A stretch of 64,000 nt of DNA from Symbiodinium natans. Lineage: Eukaryota; Sar; Dinophyceae; Suessiales; Symbiodiniaceae. Under the pieces are notes generated by a model. It saw only the letters and a program-made list of their open reading frames with translations, did not search any database and had not been told where the DNA came from. Below, in pieces: positions 33,912-45,115 of the stretch. The stretch spans positions 919,501-983,500 of the forward strand of contig CAJNDS010002324.1 in assembly GCA_905221605.1 (NCBI GenBank), in the 5' to 3' direction. The translations under genes were made by a program, and so were the position numbers. The stretch's first letter is position 1, and each line of letters starts with the position of its first letter.

Positions 33912-34105
33912 GCCTCGTTTAGGGTTTCGGAGCCTCTTTTGGGGTTTAGGAGCCTCGTTTAGGGTTTAGGAGCCCCGTTTGGGGTTTAGGAGCCTCTTTT
34001 GTGGTTTAGGAGCCTCTTTTAGGGTTTAGGAGCCTCGTTTAGGGTTTAAATTAGGAGCCTCTTTTAGGGTTTAGGAGCCTCGTTTAGGGTTTAGGAGCCT
34101 CTCGA
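33912..34105. repeat. 20-bp higher-order repeat derived from TTTAGGG
   Basis: The unit GAGCCTCGTTTAGGGTTTAG (or GAGCCTCTTTTAGGGTTTAG) is repeated about nine times. It continues into longer units at 34105-34290 starting TCTCGAACAAGGATTAGGG. Confidence 0.9.
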
Positions 34106-34294
34106 ACAAGGATTAGGGTTCAGGGTTTAGGGTTTAAGGTTAGAGATTTAGGGTTTAGGGGTTTCTCGAACAGGGATTAGGGTTCAGGGTTTAGGGTTTA
34201 GGGTTTAAGGTTAGGGCTCAGGTCTTAAGGCTTCGAGTTTAGGGTGTAGGGGTTTCTTGACCACGGATTAGGGTTCAGGGTTTAGGGTTTAAGG

Positions 34295-34625
34295 CTCGGG
34301 TTCGCTTCTGGCTCTTGAGTATAGACGGAGACAAGAAAGACATATTCCCAGTTCTCCCACTTGTGCTGCCGACTTGAGTTCCTTGCAAGAGGAATTGTAC
34401 TTCGGGGTGCTGATCTCGCAGCTACCGGATCGTGATCTAGCCCTAAACCCTAAAAGCCGAACCCCCAAACCCTCGACCCTAAACCTACCACGTAGGAGGA
34501 TGCGCTTCAAGAGCAGGCGATGCGATGGCAGGCGCCTGCAAGGACCGCCTTGTCCAACCTCGGGGTGGTGAAGAAGGTCTCCTTGGAGGCCCTGGCATGA
34601 CGGAGAGCTTTGTCAGGCGCAAGGT
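34295..34625 (-). CDS. Two unidentified coding exons
   Basis: Minus-strand 34508-34622 reads DKALRHARASKETFFTTPRL then DKAVLAGACHRIACS and a stop. Minus-strand 34300-34425 reads STIPLARNSSRQHKWENWEY then VFLVSVYTQEPEANP in another frame. Both look coding and may be exons of one gene. No family is recognised. Confidence 0.35.
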
Positions 34626-34665
34626 CTGTGTGATTCAAGCACAGGGATTTTAGGGCCTTAGGGGC

Positions 34666-34686
34666 TTAGGATTTAGGGTTTAGGGT

Positions 34687-34725
<39 letters not shown>

Positions 34726-34790
34726 GGTTTAGGGTTGAGGGTTTAGGGTTTAGGGTTTAGGGTTTAGGGTTTAGGGTTTAGGGTTTAGGG
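34666..34790. repeat. TTGAGGG units passing into TTTAGGG units
   Basis: About six TTGAGGG units are followed by eight to nine TTTAGGG units. Confidence 0.95.
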
Positions 34791-35519
34791 CTTACAGACT
34801 TGCACCCAGCTTGTGGCCGAGCCTGAAGTGGATAATGCGCTGGGCGCAGTACATAATGGCACCTCAGTAAACTCAACCGAAGCATGCTGAACGGCCTACC
34901 ACTTTTGCCGGTGTCAGGCTCTGAGCTAAGCAGTCGCCTGGAGACTTGGGCGACGCTCTGCAATACTCTACAATGATAAGTGTCCCCACATGGTTTGATG
35001 CATATGTGCCTTTCCTCTGCACATGCACTGTGTTTAGACCCTAGCCTGCAGTAAACACAGCAACACAACACGTTAAGATTCTTTGCGCATTGCAGCTGCA
35101 GATGCTCTAAGTTGGCCTGGCTTTTCCCAGACGCAACGTGCTGGAGCACCCATTTGGCAAAACACGTTAAACCGGGCACTACGTGTTACTGCAAACCTCC
35201 TCGGCAAGCTTGGCTTCGGCTTAGACTTGGGGAGGAGGGTGGAAGGGGCCCGATTAACAACGGCACTCTTCCCACGTTGGTGTAACCCTGCTGTTGCCAC
35301 GGGCACCCTTTTAAATCCTAAGACCATCCCAAGCCCCTCCGAGCCCCAAACACCCCCCCTTCCAGCCCTGAACCCCACCAAGGCACACCACATCACCAAC
35401 GCGCCGCAGAGGACGCGGGAGGCGCAAGAGCCCGGAGGCTCGGCTAACACCTGGGGAGCAACGTGGAGCGACGCGGCCTGTAAGGGGGATTTGCCATGTT
35501 TGGTTTTGGGAGGTTGGGT

Positions 35520-36165
35520 CTTCAGTCTTCAGCTCCCGACCAGCGGGAAGAAAGCGCAGCACGTCAGCTGTATGTGGCTCGCCTAGGCCGTGGCGAAGAT
35601 CACATGATCTGGGAGACAGACGAACTGCAGCTTTGATGCGTAGTCCCAGGGCAACCAGATCCTTGTTCCAGGGCATGTTCTGCGAGATCTGCTCTACGCA
35701 GAAAGCAAAGGTGCTACGCTGCGAGGCACAGTTTGCACTGCACCAGGAGCAACGAAGTAGGATCGAGCGTCTCGTCAGGCTGAAGTGCTCGTTCACAGTC
35801 ACGGCCAGAGAGGTTCGAGCCCATCAGACCAGTGCGAATCAGAAAGATCCCCTGCATTGAGTTCAACAGGCAAAGCGGTGTGCTCTTGCAGCAAGAAACA
35901 TGTCGGCCTGCCAGAGGGTAAGAGGAACAAAGCAGAACGAGAAGATGCACGACGAGAAAGTTCCGGTAACGAACATCTTGAGGACCTTGGCGCAAAGACG
36001 TCTGAACGCAAGCAAGCAGGCTTTCATGCTGACAATGCTGGGAACGGAGTAGAGGAAGGTAAGTGTAGCACAGCATCTGCCAGCGATGCCTCCCGAGAAA
36101 GCTCCGCAGATCGCGCGAGGGTGCTGCCCGCGGTGCTGAACATGTTCTTCTGCGCGCGAGCGCAA
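35520..36165 (-). CDS. Unidentified gene segments, partly hydrophobic
   Basis: Minus-strand frames at 35640-35800 (STFAFCVEQISQNMPWNKDL then VALGLRIKAAV) and 35863-36100 (YSVPSIVSMKACLLAFRRLC, AKVLKMFVTGTFSSCIFSFC) look coding, the second with a possible membrane helix. A 144-codon plus-strand frame overlaps at 35785-36219 and is hydrophilic. The strand consistency of the window favours the minus reading. The family is unknown. Confidence 0.35.
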
Positions 36166-36217
36166 GATGGCAAAAGAACAGTTCAGTCAGGCCTCAACAC
36201 CTTGACGTACTTGTTCT

Positions 36218-36220
36218 GAG

Positions 36221-36264
<44 letters not shown>
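36218..36264. repeat. (GA)n microsatellite
   Basis: About twenty GA dinucleotides. Confidence 0.95.
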
Positions 36265-36265
<1 letters not shown>

Positions 36266-36334
36266 AGAGTTCAGAGCTCCAGACTCAGATGTGCCTCCCC
36301 ACCCCCAGTGAAAAGAACCACCCTTACGACTCTA

Positions 36335-36386
36335 CCACCCTAAACCCTAAACCCTAAACCCTAAACACTAAACCCTAAACCCTAAC
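36335..36386. repeat. CCCTAAA block at the edge of the AT-rich island
   Basis: Seven units, one CACTAAA. Confidence 0.9.
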
Positions 36387-36519
36387 ATTTATTGGGCGGT
36401 CCTCTGGCTGGCCAGTGGCTGCAAGCTTCCGGGCTGTGAGCAGCACAGAGATGAAAGTGTTGAGGAGCACGAGCAGAGTCCGGGCCTTCTGCTCCAAACC
36501 CCCTCCAAACTCTATGATT

Positions 36520-37870
36520 TGCTAATAAGAAGTATAACATGTAAAATGACACGCATACATGACAATTCCATATCTATATACATATATATATATATATGCT
36601 ACCCCCCCCCCGTAGCGCCTAGGTTTTACTTAAAAAAGAGTGTGTTTTTCGTAGGATTTACTAAAAAACGTGTTTTTTGAATTATTTTTGAATCGCATGA
36701 ACGGAATGGAGGATACTGCCCAACACTTAGGCGACAGACGCAGCAAGCAGTGCAACACAGCGTGCGACGGAATCATGTTACACGTGTTTTTGCTTCTGTG
36801 CTAGAAAAGACAGGCCTGTAATTAAACTTGTTCATACACTACATTAATTAAAACACAATGCGTAATAGGGAACCTGACCTAGTGGCTTCACTTAAGCATT
36901 CATTGAATGAGCTAAAACATGTTCCTTCTTCTTTTCGTGAACAAGCACAGTACTTAATTTAACTAAAGTTTTTCGTTTCTGGAAAATAACATACGTACAG
37001 TCTTTCCAACAGTTTGATTAGTCTTCTGAAGGTGTTTTTGCTTCTGTGCTAGAAAAGACAGGCCTGTAATTAAATTTGTTCATACACTACATTAATTAAA
37101 ACATAATGCGTAATAGGGAACCTGACCTAATGGCTTCACTTAAGCATTCATTGAATGAGCTAAAACATGTTCCTTCTTCTTTTCGTGAACAAGCACAGTA
37201 CTTAATTTAACTAAAGTTTTTCGTTTCTGGAAAATAACATACGTAAAGTCTTTCCAACAATTTGATTAGTCTTCTGAAGGGTTAAGTAAATAAACTGAGT
37301 TCGTAGACCAATAATTAACTAAAGGAATTCAATGAACTAAACTTACTAAGAACAGTATCTACGGCCTTTTGTTTGCTGATATTAATGTAGTCAAAATCAT
37401 TTCAATTGTGGATTTAGTTTACTTAAAGGTGAAGCAAATGAATGAAACTAATTAGTATACCCTTAACTAAACGAATTCGATAATTTAAAGTAAACAAGCC
37501 ACGATCCTTAACAACAATTCAATTGGTTCAGCCTGACTAGACTAATTACTTTAAACGAATACTTTAATAGGCCTTCCCAAGAAAAAACTACATTTAGTTT
37601 CTTATTCTAAGAGGTAGACAGCATTCAACTAACTAAATGTCTATCCTTTTTTTACTTCAACCTCAACCAGACTAAATGAATGACAGTTGTAAAGCAAATT
37701 AGATTAATTAAAGCCTACTTATCAGGAAACTTGACCTCGTCGCGTCATCTAGGCATTACATCGATTAGAGAAAATGTTACTTACATCACAAATAGTTGAA
37801 TTAGCTTTATTGCTGCTGAACTGTGCTCTCTGAACAAACAAAAACCAATTCTGGAGGCCTATAAATTACA
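36520..37870. other. AT-rich island without long frames
   Basis: The base composition changes sharply to AT-rich with words like TTAATTAAA and ACTAAA. No frame of 60 codons or more exists on either strand between about 36220 and 39950, unlike the rest of the window. It contains a 248-bp tandem duplication and passes into the hairpin array. I cannot identify a gene. Origin from a mitochondrial or other foreign AT-rich DNA is possible but not shown. Confidence 0.7.
36784..37279. repeat. Tandem duplication of a 248-bp AT-rich unit
   Basis: The segment starting GTGTTTTTGCTTCTGTGCTA at 36784 is repeated starting at 37032 with only a few substitutions (for example AAACTTG/AAATTTG, AACACAA/AACATAA, CCTAGTG/CCTAATG, GTACAG/GTAAAG). 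The high identity indicates a recent duplication. Confidence 0.95.
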
Positions 37871-37884
37871 AGGCAGGCCGTCAC

Positions 37885-39215
37885 GAAAAGATTGGTTTTT
37901 AGGGACAGTACAGCACTTTGGGGATCTGAAGGGCTGAAAGTGCTGTACTGTCCCTAACAAAGCAATCCCAGAAGCGGAAAACGCTGTACTGTCCCTAAAA
38001 AACCTAAAAAACCAATTCTGGGGACCTGTACAGGCAGCCCCTCTTCAAAAGATTGGTTTTTTAGGGACAGCACAGCACTTTCAGCACCTCAGACCCTCAA
38101 AGTGCTGTACTGTCCCTAAAAAACCAATCCCATAAACATAAAGTGCCGTACTGTCCCTAAAAAACCTAAAAAACCAATTCTGGAGGCCTATACAGGTAGA
38201 CCCTCACGAAAAGATTAATTTTTTCGGGACAGTACAGCACTTTCAGCACCTCAAAGTGCCGCACTGTCCCTAAAAAACCAATCCCAGAAGCAGAAAGTGC
38301 CGTACTGTCCCAAAAAAACCTAAAAAACCAATTCTGGAGGCCTATACAGGTAGACCCTCACGAAAAGATTGGTTTTTTAGGGACAGTACAGCACTTTCAG
38401 CACCTCAGGCCTTCAAAGTGCCGCACTGTCCCTAAAAAACCAATCCCAGAAGCAGAAAGTGCCGTACTGTCCTTAAAAAACCTAAAAAACCAATTCTGGA
38501 GGCCTATACAGGTAGACAATCACGAAAAGATTGGTTTTTTAGGGACAGTACAGCACTTTCAGCACCTCAGGCCTTCAAAGTGCCGTACTGTCCCTAAAAA
38601 ACCAATCCCAGAAGCAGAAAGTGCTGTACTGTCCCTAAAAAACCTAAAAAACCAATTCTGGAGGCCTATACAGGTAGACCCTCACGAAAAGATTGGTTTT
38701 TTAGGGACAGTACAGCACTTTCAGCACCTCAGGCCTTCAAAGCGCCGCACTGTCCCTAAAAAACCAATCTTTGGAAGAGGGCCTGTCTCTATAGGCCACC
38801 AGAATTGGTTTTTTAGGTTTTTTAGGGACAGTACGGCACTTTCTGCTTCTGGGATTGGTTTTTTAGGGACAGTACAGCACTTTCAGCACCTCAGGCCTTC
38901 AAAGTGCCGTACTGTCCCTAAAAAACCAATCTTTGGAAGAGGGCCTGTCTGTATAGGCCACCAGAATTGGTTTTTTAGGTTTTTTAGGGACAGTACAGCA
39001 CTTTCTGCTTCTGGGATTGGTTTTTTAGGGACAGTACAGCACTTTCAGCACCTCAGGCCTTCGAAGTGCCGTACTGTCCCAAAAAAACCAATCTTTTGAG
39101 GAGAGCCTGTCTTGATAGGCCTCCAGAATTGGTTTTTTAGGTTTTTTAGGGACAGTACAGCACTTTCAGCTTCTGGGATTGGTTTTTTCGGGACAGTACA
39201 GCACTTTCACTCCTA
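37885..39215. repeat. Array of nested hairpins, inverted about 38765
   Basis: The core palindrome pairs GGTTTTTTAGGGACAGTACA with TGTACTGTCCCTAAAAAACC around a 30-50 base loop (GCACTTTCAGCACC...AAAGTGC). It recurs some ten times. Left of about 38765 the spacer reads CCAATTCTGGAGGCCTATAC AGGTAGACCCTCACGAAAAG; right of it the spacer is in reverse form (AGAGGGCCTGTCTCTATAGG then CCACCAGAATTGG). Unit spacing is about 170 bases. So the array is itself a large inverted repeat. Confidence 0.95.
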
Positions 39216-39303
39216 AACCCTAAACCCTACAAGAGGCAAGTCATCTGAGGCCGGTACCTGAGACAGGGAAGAAAATGAGACCTAGGTACTTGGGGGGGGG
39301 GTA

Positions 39304-39305
<2 letters not shown>

Positions 39306-39338
<33 letters not shown>

Positions 39339-39358
39339 TATATATATATATATATGTC
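39306..39358. repeat. (AT)n microsatellite
   Basis: About 24 AT dinucleotides with one AG. Confidence 0.95.
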
Positions 39359-39802
39359 TGTGTGTGTTTGCTTTCTTTTTCTTTAGGCAGCTGAACTTAC
39401 GGGATGGCCACCGGCGCTTTATTTTCCAGGGTGCCCACCACACCTTTACTCGGGGGAGCAAACCCCAAACGACCCAGGGACTGTTCTGAACTGAGGCACG
39501 AAAATCCTCCAGGTCGGGCTTGCTGCAAAGGGATCCGAAGAATGGGAACCCCTAAACAGGGCTCCCCAAGCATAGCGTAGGAACATAAAGGGACAGATGA
39601 GGACCCTGGTAGGTAAATTCCTACTATATTCCTACCATATTCTTGGGGTTCCCAGTTGAGAGGTTCCCATCAAAGTCCCTTTCATTCTTTGCTACAGCGC
39701 AAGCACACACAGGCTTGGCGCTGCCACTTCGGCCGAGGAGCCCCAAACGTGACAATGTCCGCCTGATCCTTCCGCTTGAAGCCCAGGCAAGGAACACCTT
39801 GG

Positions 39803-39970
39803 TTTAGGGTTTAGGGTTTAGGGTTTAGGGTTTAGGGTTTAGGGTTTAGGGTTTAGGGTTTAGGGTTTAGGGTTTAGGGCTTAGGGCTTAGGGCTTAGGG
39901 CTTAGTGTTTGGGGTTGGGGTTTAGGGTTTAGGGTTTAGGGTTTAGGGTTTAGGGTTTAGGGTTTAGGGC
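39803..39970. repeat. TTTAGGG block with GCTTAGGG and TTTGGGG variants
   Basis: About eleven TTTAGGG units, four TTAGGGC units, two variant units, then eight TTTAGGG units. Confidence 0.95.
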
Positions 39971-40039
39971 CAGCAGCCTCAAGAGGAATCTACCTGCTAC
40001 GACGTCCATGGTTGCAGAGGATTGACATGCCCCCCCAAC

Positions 40040-42697
40040 CCACTCCAAAACGTCCGATCCCCAAACCCTTGCTGGGATAGGGCACCTAGCCAGAGCAGGT
40101 TGGCGATCAGGTTGTTGCCAGCCTGACACCAACTTTCACACGGGTAAAATGACAGCAGCCAGCAATCAGAAAAAGGAACACGGCAGGAAAAAGGGCAACT
40201 TGAGTAGGTATGTAAAAGCGCTTCCGTAGCTGCATCAGGCCCAACGAGCTCAGTCGAGAAGCACCCACCACGATGCCCAAGCCCGCGGTCCTCAAGCATC
40301 AGCACTCAGTGCTGCTTAGACTCTTTTCCCAAACCGACATGGTAATTTCCCAACATCACAGTCCCTTCTGAAAAAGAAGGCACAACGCACCACCTTGCTA
40401 CACACCCGGAGCCAAGAAGTGGCATCCAAGCTTCTGAAAAGCCGAAGGAGGTTTGCCAGACATTCGTGCATATCTCACCACGGAACTCGTCAGTGGGATA
40501 TACCTGCACAAACGTTTGCAGACCCACCGTCACGCGCATCGCGGCACAAGGGACTCTTGGGTTTGAGCTCAGGCCAGCACAGAACAAAGTAGAAGATGGC
40601 GATTGCAGACAGGAACCCGATGGAAGCGCAGCAAATGCGAGCAGCCAGCTGTCCATGAGAGGTGCCCATGTGCTCCCAGATGATCGAGGTAGGCTCTGAT
40701 GTGACCTCCCGAATCTCGAGCTCCTGACCGAGATAGGAGCGGTCCCTCCGCCGCGACTTCTTCGCGTTGTCCAGCGACGGGCTTCCATCATGAAAGGAGA
40801 AGAAGGACCCAGTTCGCTGCAGGCCACGCGGCTGATCCCAGAGAGTGAAGAAGAGCTCCACGTCGGCCTCCTGCTTCATCACCACGAAGGCTTCGCCACT
40901 ACACTTCAGGCCTGACAGCCACGCTTTGGTCTTCACCTCGCCGTCGAAGAGGCTCATCGACCCAGCCTCTTGGACAGACGGCAGCTTGCTCAGCATCCTT
41001 GGTTGTCCAGTAAGCTGGGGAAACTAAAGGTTAACCTTCGGGATTATTAAAGGGATTCTATTACCCCAAAAAGGTTAAAGGTTACCTACTCTACTACTAG
41101 GCATCCGATGGCGCAGCGTTCGCCGGCGGTTTCTGGGCACACCCAGCGCCGCGACGAAGATCTCCTCGTGCATCTGAAGATGCTCATCCAGCTTCTTCCC
41201 TATCAGACCTCGCAGCTCTCCGGTGTTGAAACCGAGACAGTTCTGCGAGCCACGGATGTCGTAGCAAATCGACACGCCCTCTATTCGGCCTCCGAATCTC
41301 TCCTCTATCCACGCTTGCAGGTCCACAGGATTTGTGGCTTCGGGTGGCAGGTTGGACAAGCCGAAGCAGTAGTCTTCCATGCGCGTGTGGACGCGGTCGT
41401 ACGTTCGAGCGGCCGAAGCCTGCCATCGGGCAAAGATAATCGACGCCGGCAGAATCGCAAGCCAGAGGAAGAGAGCGATCAGAGCCCGTCGCTTCGCGTA
41501 GCCAGCAACTGCCGCCTCAGACTGCGCGCTTCCACCATATCCGCACTGCAGCGTGTCCCAGTGCTGCATGCCGAAGAGACCCTCCGAAAACCGGAGAAGC
41601 GCCCAGCCAATGAATGCGATGGCGGCCACGAACACCAAGTGGTTGTAGTAGAGCGCGAGGCCCACACCCACGATGTTCCGCGAGTGGACATTGGCATTCA
41701 GCGGGTAGAGCGGCGCGCGGGCATAGTAGATCTCCTCCGTCCCCCCTTTCTTGTCGGGTCGGGCAGCCCGGGTTTCTACATCATGGGGCAAGCAGCGCTC
41801 CCGATGTTCCAGGCCTCGTGTTAGCACTTCTGAGTTTTTGTTGCAGGTTATGCTTAGGACCACCGCAACCACGATCAAGCAGACCAGGACTGCACCGAGA
41901 ATTGAATAGGTTTTCAGAAGGAGCTTGTCGAGCAGGTACTCGCAAAGGCCCTCGCTTGTGAGCGCAAACCCTTGACCACACTGCGTGCACTGCAACTGCA
42001 CGGATTCCTTGCCCTCCCTCTTCACCTCAACATACTCACACTCCTCACAACCATCAGATGGACAGCTCTCACACATCTGCGTGTTCGGATTCGGGAATGG
42101 CAAGTCTGGGCGGTATGCCCCGCATTCCTGTGGCGGGACGCACGCAGTGCCGCAAGGAATCCGGTTCCCATATCCATCCCAGCTGGAATAGCTACTCAGC
42201 TCCAGGAAGGGACAGCTACCAGGACAGAGCTCCGCCATCTTGTGTGTTGAGGTACAGTTTGTGAGAATCATTCGCCTGCAAAACCGCTGCGCGGCCTTGA
42301 GCATGTCCGCATCGTCACGCACCATGAAGACAGAGCCATCCTCCTGCAGGAACCCGCAGTCTGGCCATCTCCCCGGCTGCATCTCCCAGATGTGGCTCAC
42401 CCTCGGCCGGAGTGTTTTTGGGCCTGTGCTGCTGTGGTTGCCAGAGCTTGGCGTGGACATGGGTAGCTGAGCGCCTCTCAGCTCCTCGTTTGCAGCAGTG
42501 CATGGCTGACATGCCAGGATCAGGTGGGCCAGGAAGAGGAGCTCGGACCTGCTCCGGTGCCGCAACATCCCCAAAAAGCTCTGTGCGAAGTGCGCAAGGG
42601 CAACCAGTAGGCGGAGCAGTGCCTCAGAGGCATCTGCGGCCCACAACGCCTCTTCCCGCGACTGCTTTCCCAACCATTCTCGCCCATCTTCCCTCAA
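40040..42697 (-). CDS. OSCA/CSC1-type mechanosensitive or osmosensitive cation channel, 3' part incomplete
   Basis: OSCA/TMEM63 proteins are calcium-permeable membrane channels gated by tension. Exon 41090-42697: hydrophobic N-terminus, an ectodomain with about 16 cysteines (CGTACVPPQECG, CESCPSDGCEECEY, CTQCGQGF), a membrane helix (SILGAVLVCLIVVAVVLSI), two more helices, then the RRM-like cytosolic start MEDYCFGLSNLPPEATN and FGGRIEGVSICYD. A 75-base GT-AG intron (41015-41089) joins in phase to exon 40504-41014: CSGEAFVVMKQEADVELFF and PTSIIWEHMG before the next helix (CCASIGFLSAIAIFYFVLCW), the typical order of the family. A third exon near 40040-40135 (AGNNLIANLLWLGALSQQGF) is likely. No ATG opens the 540-codon frame (it begins at a TTG), so the true start is upstream or spliced. 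Remaining pore helices were not located. Confidence 0.7.
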
Positions 42698-43599
42698 GTA
42701 CGCAAGGGCGGAAGGCCATGATTAAACAGTTCTTCTAACCAACGAGAAGGTAAATGAAGTGAGGGTCTTAAGGGCATGAGCAGGACAGCTTAGGCAACTC
42801 TCAGCTTGAGTTCCCGGTAGCCCTCTGGCTGGGTAGTGCTGGCTCAACATTTCCTAATTACAGCTAACCTTTCTAGGACTCTCGTGGCAAGTCAAGCATC
42901 ACGGGCATCACGGCAGTAGGCTGACACGTGCACCAGTCATAGTCGAACCCCCTATGCAGCCTACGTCGTCCCACATCTGAACAGGAGTGTCGGCTACGCC
43001 TCATGTGCAAACATCTGTTTTTGCCAGACCGCCCCAACTGAGGCCTTTGCGCGTCAGGGCGTTCTGCTGCCTCTTCCCTATGAGAAGATGCAGCAGTGCT
43101 CATTACCAAAGACACGACACTTGTTGTCCTCCTGCGCTAGGCATGCACCGAATTCGAAAGTGTGCTTGGCAGCGAGTCGGGAGAACAAAACGGGAGGGTG
43201 TTGAACGCAATCACCTCCTGAAGCCGGTGAAAGCCATTACTGGTCTTTATAGCATATTGTGTTACATGATAATAGCTCATAATATGTTATATTATGTTTT
43301 AGTATACTTGTATATGATGAGTATTAGGTATAATGTTAACTCTCACTATATTCCACCCAGAATGATCTTCATTTTCAGCTCACGCCCGCTTTACCGGCCA
43401 AGGCGTGGTTCCCCGTACCCGGACTGCTGCTGACTCGGCTTAAATGAAGGGAGCGATATGCGTGGTGTCGGAAAGCAAAAAAGGGGGGAGAGTCCGGCCG
43501 GATTGGCCCGCGCTCGTCACAACTGGCACCTCCAGCACACATCTCACCGGTTACCGTACCACCTTGTTAGTGAACTATTCTGGTAAATACCATGATGCT

Positions 43600-43862
43600 A
43601 TGATTGTTGTTCTTACTATGTTACGTTCATGTAATTGTTATTGCTATTGTTATTGTTATGGTGATTGTGATTGTTATTGTTAATGGTATTGTTATTGTTA
43701 TTGTTATCGATATCGCTATCGTTATCGTTATCGTTATTGTTATTGTTATTGTTATCTTTATTGTTATTGTTATCTTTATTGCTATTGTTTTTGTTTTTGT
43801 TATTGTTATTGTTACTGACTGGTATGGTTATTGTTATTGCTATTGCTATTGTTGCTTGTATA
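43600..43862. repeat. Hexanucleotide-type array, GTTATT/GTTATC
   Basis: About forty GTTATT, GTTATC and CTATTG units over 260 bases; complement of the array at 12870-13050. Confidence 0.9.
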
Positions 43863-43995
43863 TTCATATTGACTATCGCAGGTGCGCCGCTTCCAGACCT
43901 AGGGCCCCCGGCATCATGATCGCCTTGTCCTCGCTGCAGAGGATCTCCGCCGAAGAGATGACGTGCCGCAATGCAGAGACTTGTGCTTTGCCTTG

Positions 43996-44062
43996 GTGTA
44001 GGGTTTAGGGTTTAGGGTTTAGGGTTGAGGGTTGAGGGTTGAGGGTTGAGGGATTAGGGTGT
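43996..44062. repeat. TTTAGGG units then TTGAGGG units
   Basis: Four TTTAGGG units followed by four to five TTGAGGG units. Confidence 0.9.
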
Positions 44063-44522
44063 TTTGGGGTTTTGGGTTTCATGCTATCATTGTTCTAGCT
44101 CTTGTGGCCAGATTGTGTGATTTGACGCTTCTGACTGGTAGCAGCACGAGCCGGCTGCTTCTACCGCGGAGACGCGATGCTTTCGCAGTTCTACATTTAC
44201 ACCGATCGTAGGCAGCGGAAGTTGCCTCTTTTGCCGGGAGCTGCAAACCCAACTCTCCCAAGAAGCATGGCACAAGAAGCCCGTAACCTTCAAGGTGATG
44301 TTGGGCAGTGGAGCCTACAAAGAGTTTTTAAGCCCTAAAGGGGGTTTTGAAAAAAAAAATAAAACATTTTTAAAAATAAAAAAAAAAGCCTCAAAGGCCC
44401 AAAAAGCCCGCGAACCGGGAGGTGATGCTGGACACCGCAATCGCAAGCTCGGTATCTCAAGCCCGAAGCCCTTGGCACAAGAAGAGCAGCAAAAACCCTG
44501 AAACCTTGGCTCAAACCCGAAA

Positions 44523-44582
44523 CCTTAAACCCTAAACCCTTAAACCCTAAACCCGAAACCCTAAACCCTAAACCCTAAACTC
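44523..44582. repeat. CCCTAAA block
   Basis: About eight units with CCCGAAA variants. Confidence 0.9.
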
Positions 44583-44687
44583 GAGTCTGGCAGGCCGAGG
44601 CGCCATTGTCAAGCCGCTGCGCACTGCTGTCCTCGGACTCCCAGGTCTGCGGTCCCTTCTCAACCCTCACAGGGTCCACGTACACTC

Positions 44688-44850
44688 AGGGTTTAGGGTT
44701 TAGGGTCTAGGGTTCAGGGTTCAGGGTTTAGGGTTTAGGTTTAGGGCTTAGGGTTCAGGGTTCAGGGTTCGGGGTTCAGGGTTTAGGGTTTAGGGTTTAG
44801 GGTTTGGGGTTTAGGGTTTTCACAAGGGTTTAGGGTTTAGGGTTTAGCAT
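44688..44850. repeat. TTTAGGG/TTCAGGG mixed block
   Basis: About twenty units alternating TTTAGGG and TTCAGGG. Confidence 0.9.
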
Positions 44851-44855
44851 GTTCT

Positions 44856-44927
44856 GGGATGAATAGGGATTCTAAGACCCCCTACTATAATCCCGATTAA
44901 GGACTGTTGGTATAGGGGGAACATCCC
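44856..44927. mobile_element. Short inverted-repeat element, family A, copy 3 (left arm decayed)
   Basis: The right half ATCCCGATTAAGGACTGTTG then GTATAGGGGGAACATCCC closely matches copies 1 and 2; the left end is reduced to GGGATGAATAGGGATTC. Confidence 0.7.
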
Positions 44928-45115
44928 AATCCCAGTACCACATTATCATAGATTTGGGCAAAAGTCCCTCGATAGGAGGTACATTAAGGCCCAAGCATTC
45001 TCGGCTTAGGTCCATGGACCATTTAGGGAAGGGGGTGTTCTGGGCCTCTGCCTCAGGGGGCTCACGGACCTTGAGGGTTTTTGATCTTGAGGGCTTAGTG
45101 CTTCATTCGGGTTTA

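Noticed and set aside
39803-39970. True chromosome end
   Set aside because: TTTAGGG blocks are short, numerous, in both orientations and followed by unique sequence and genes, so they are interstitial.
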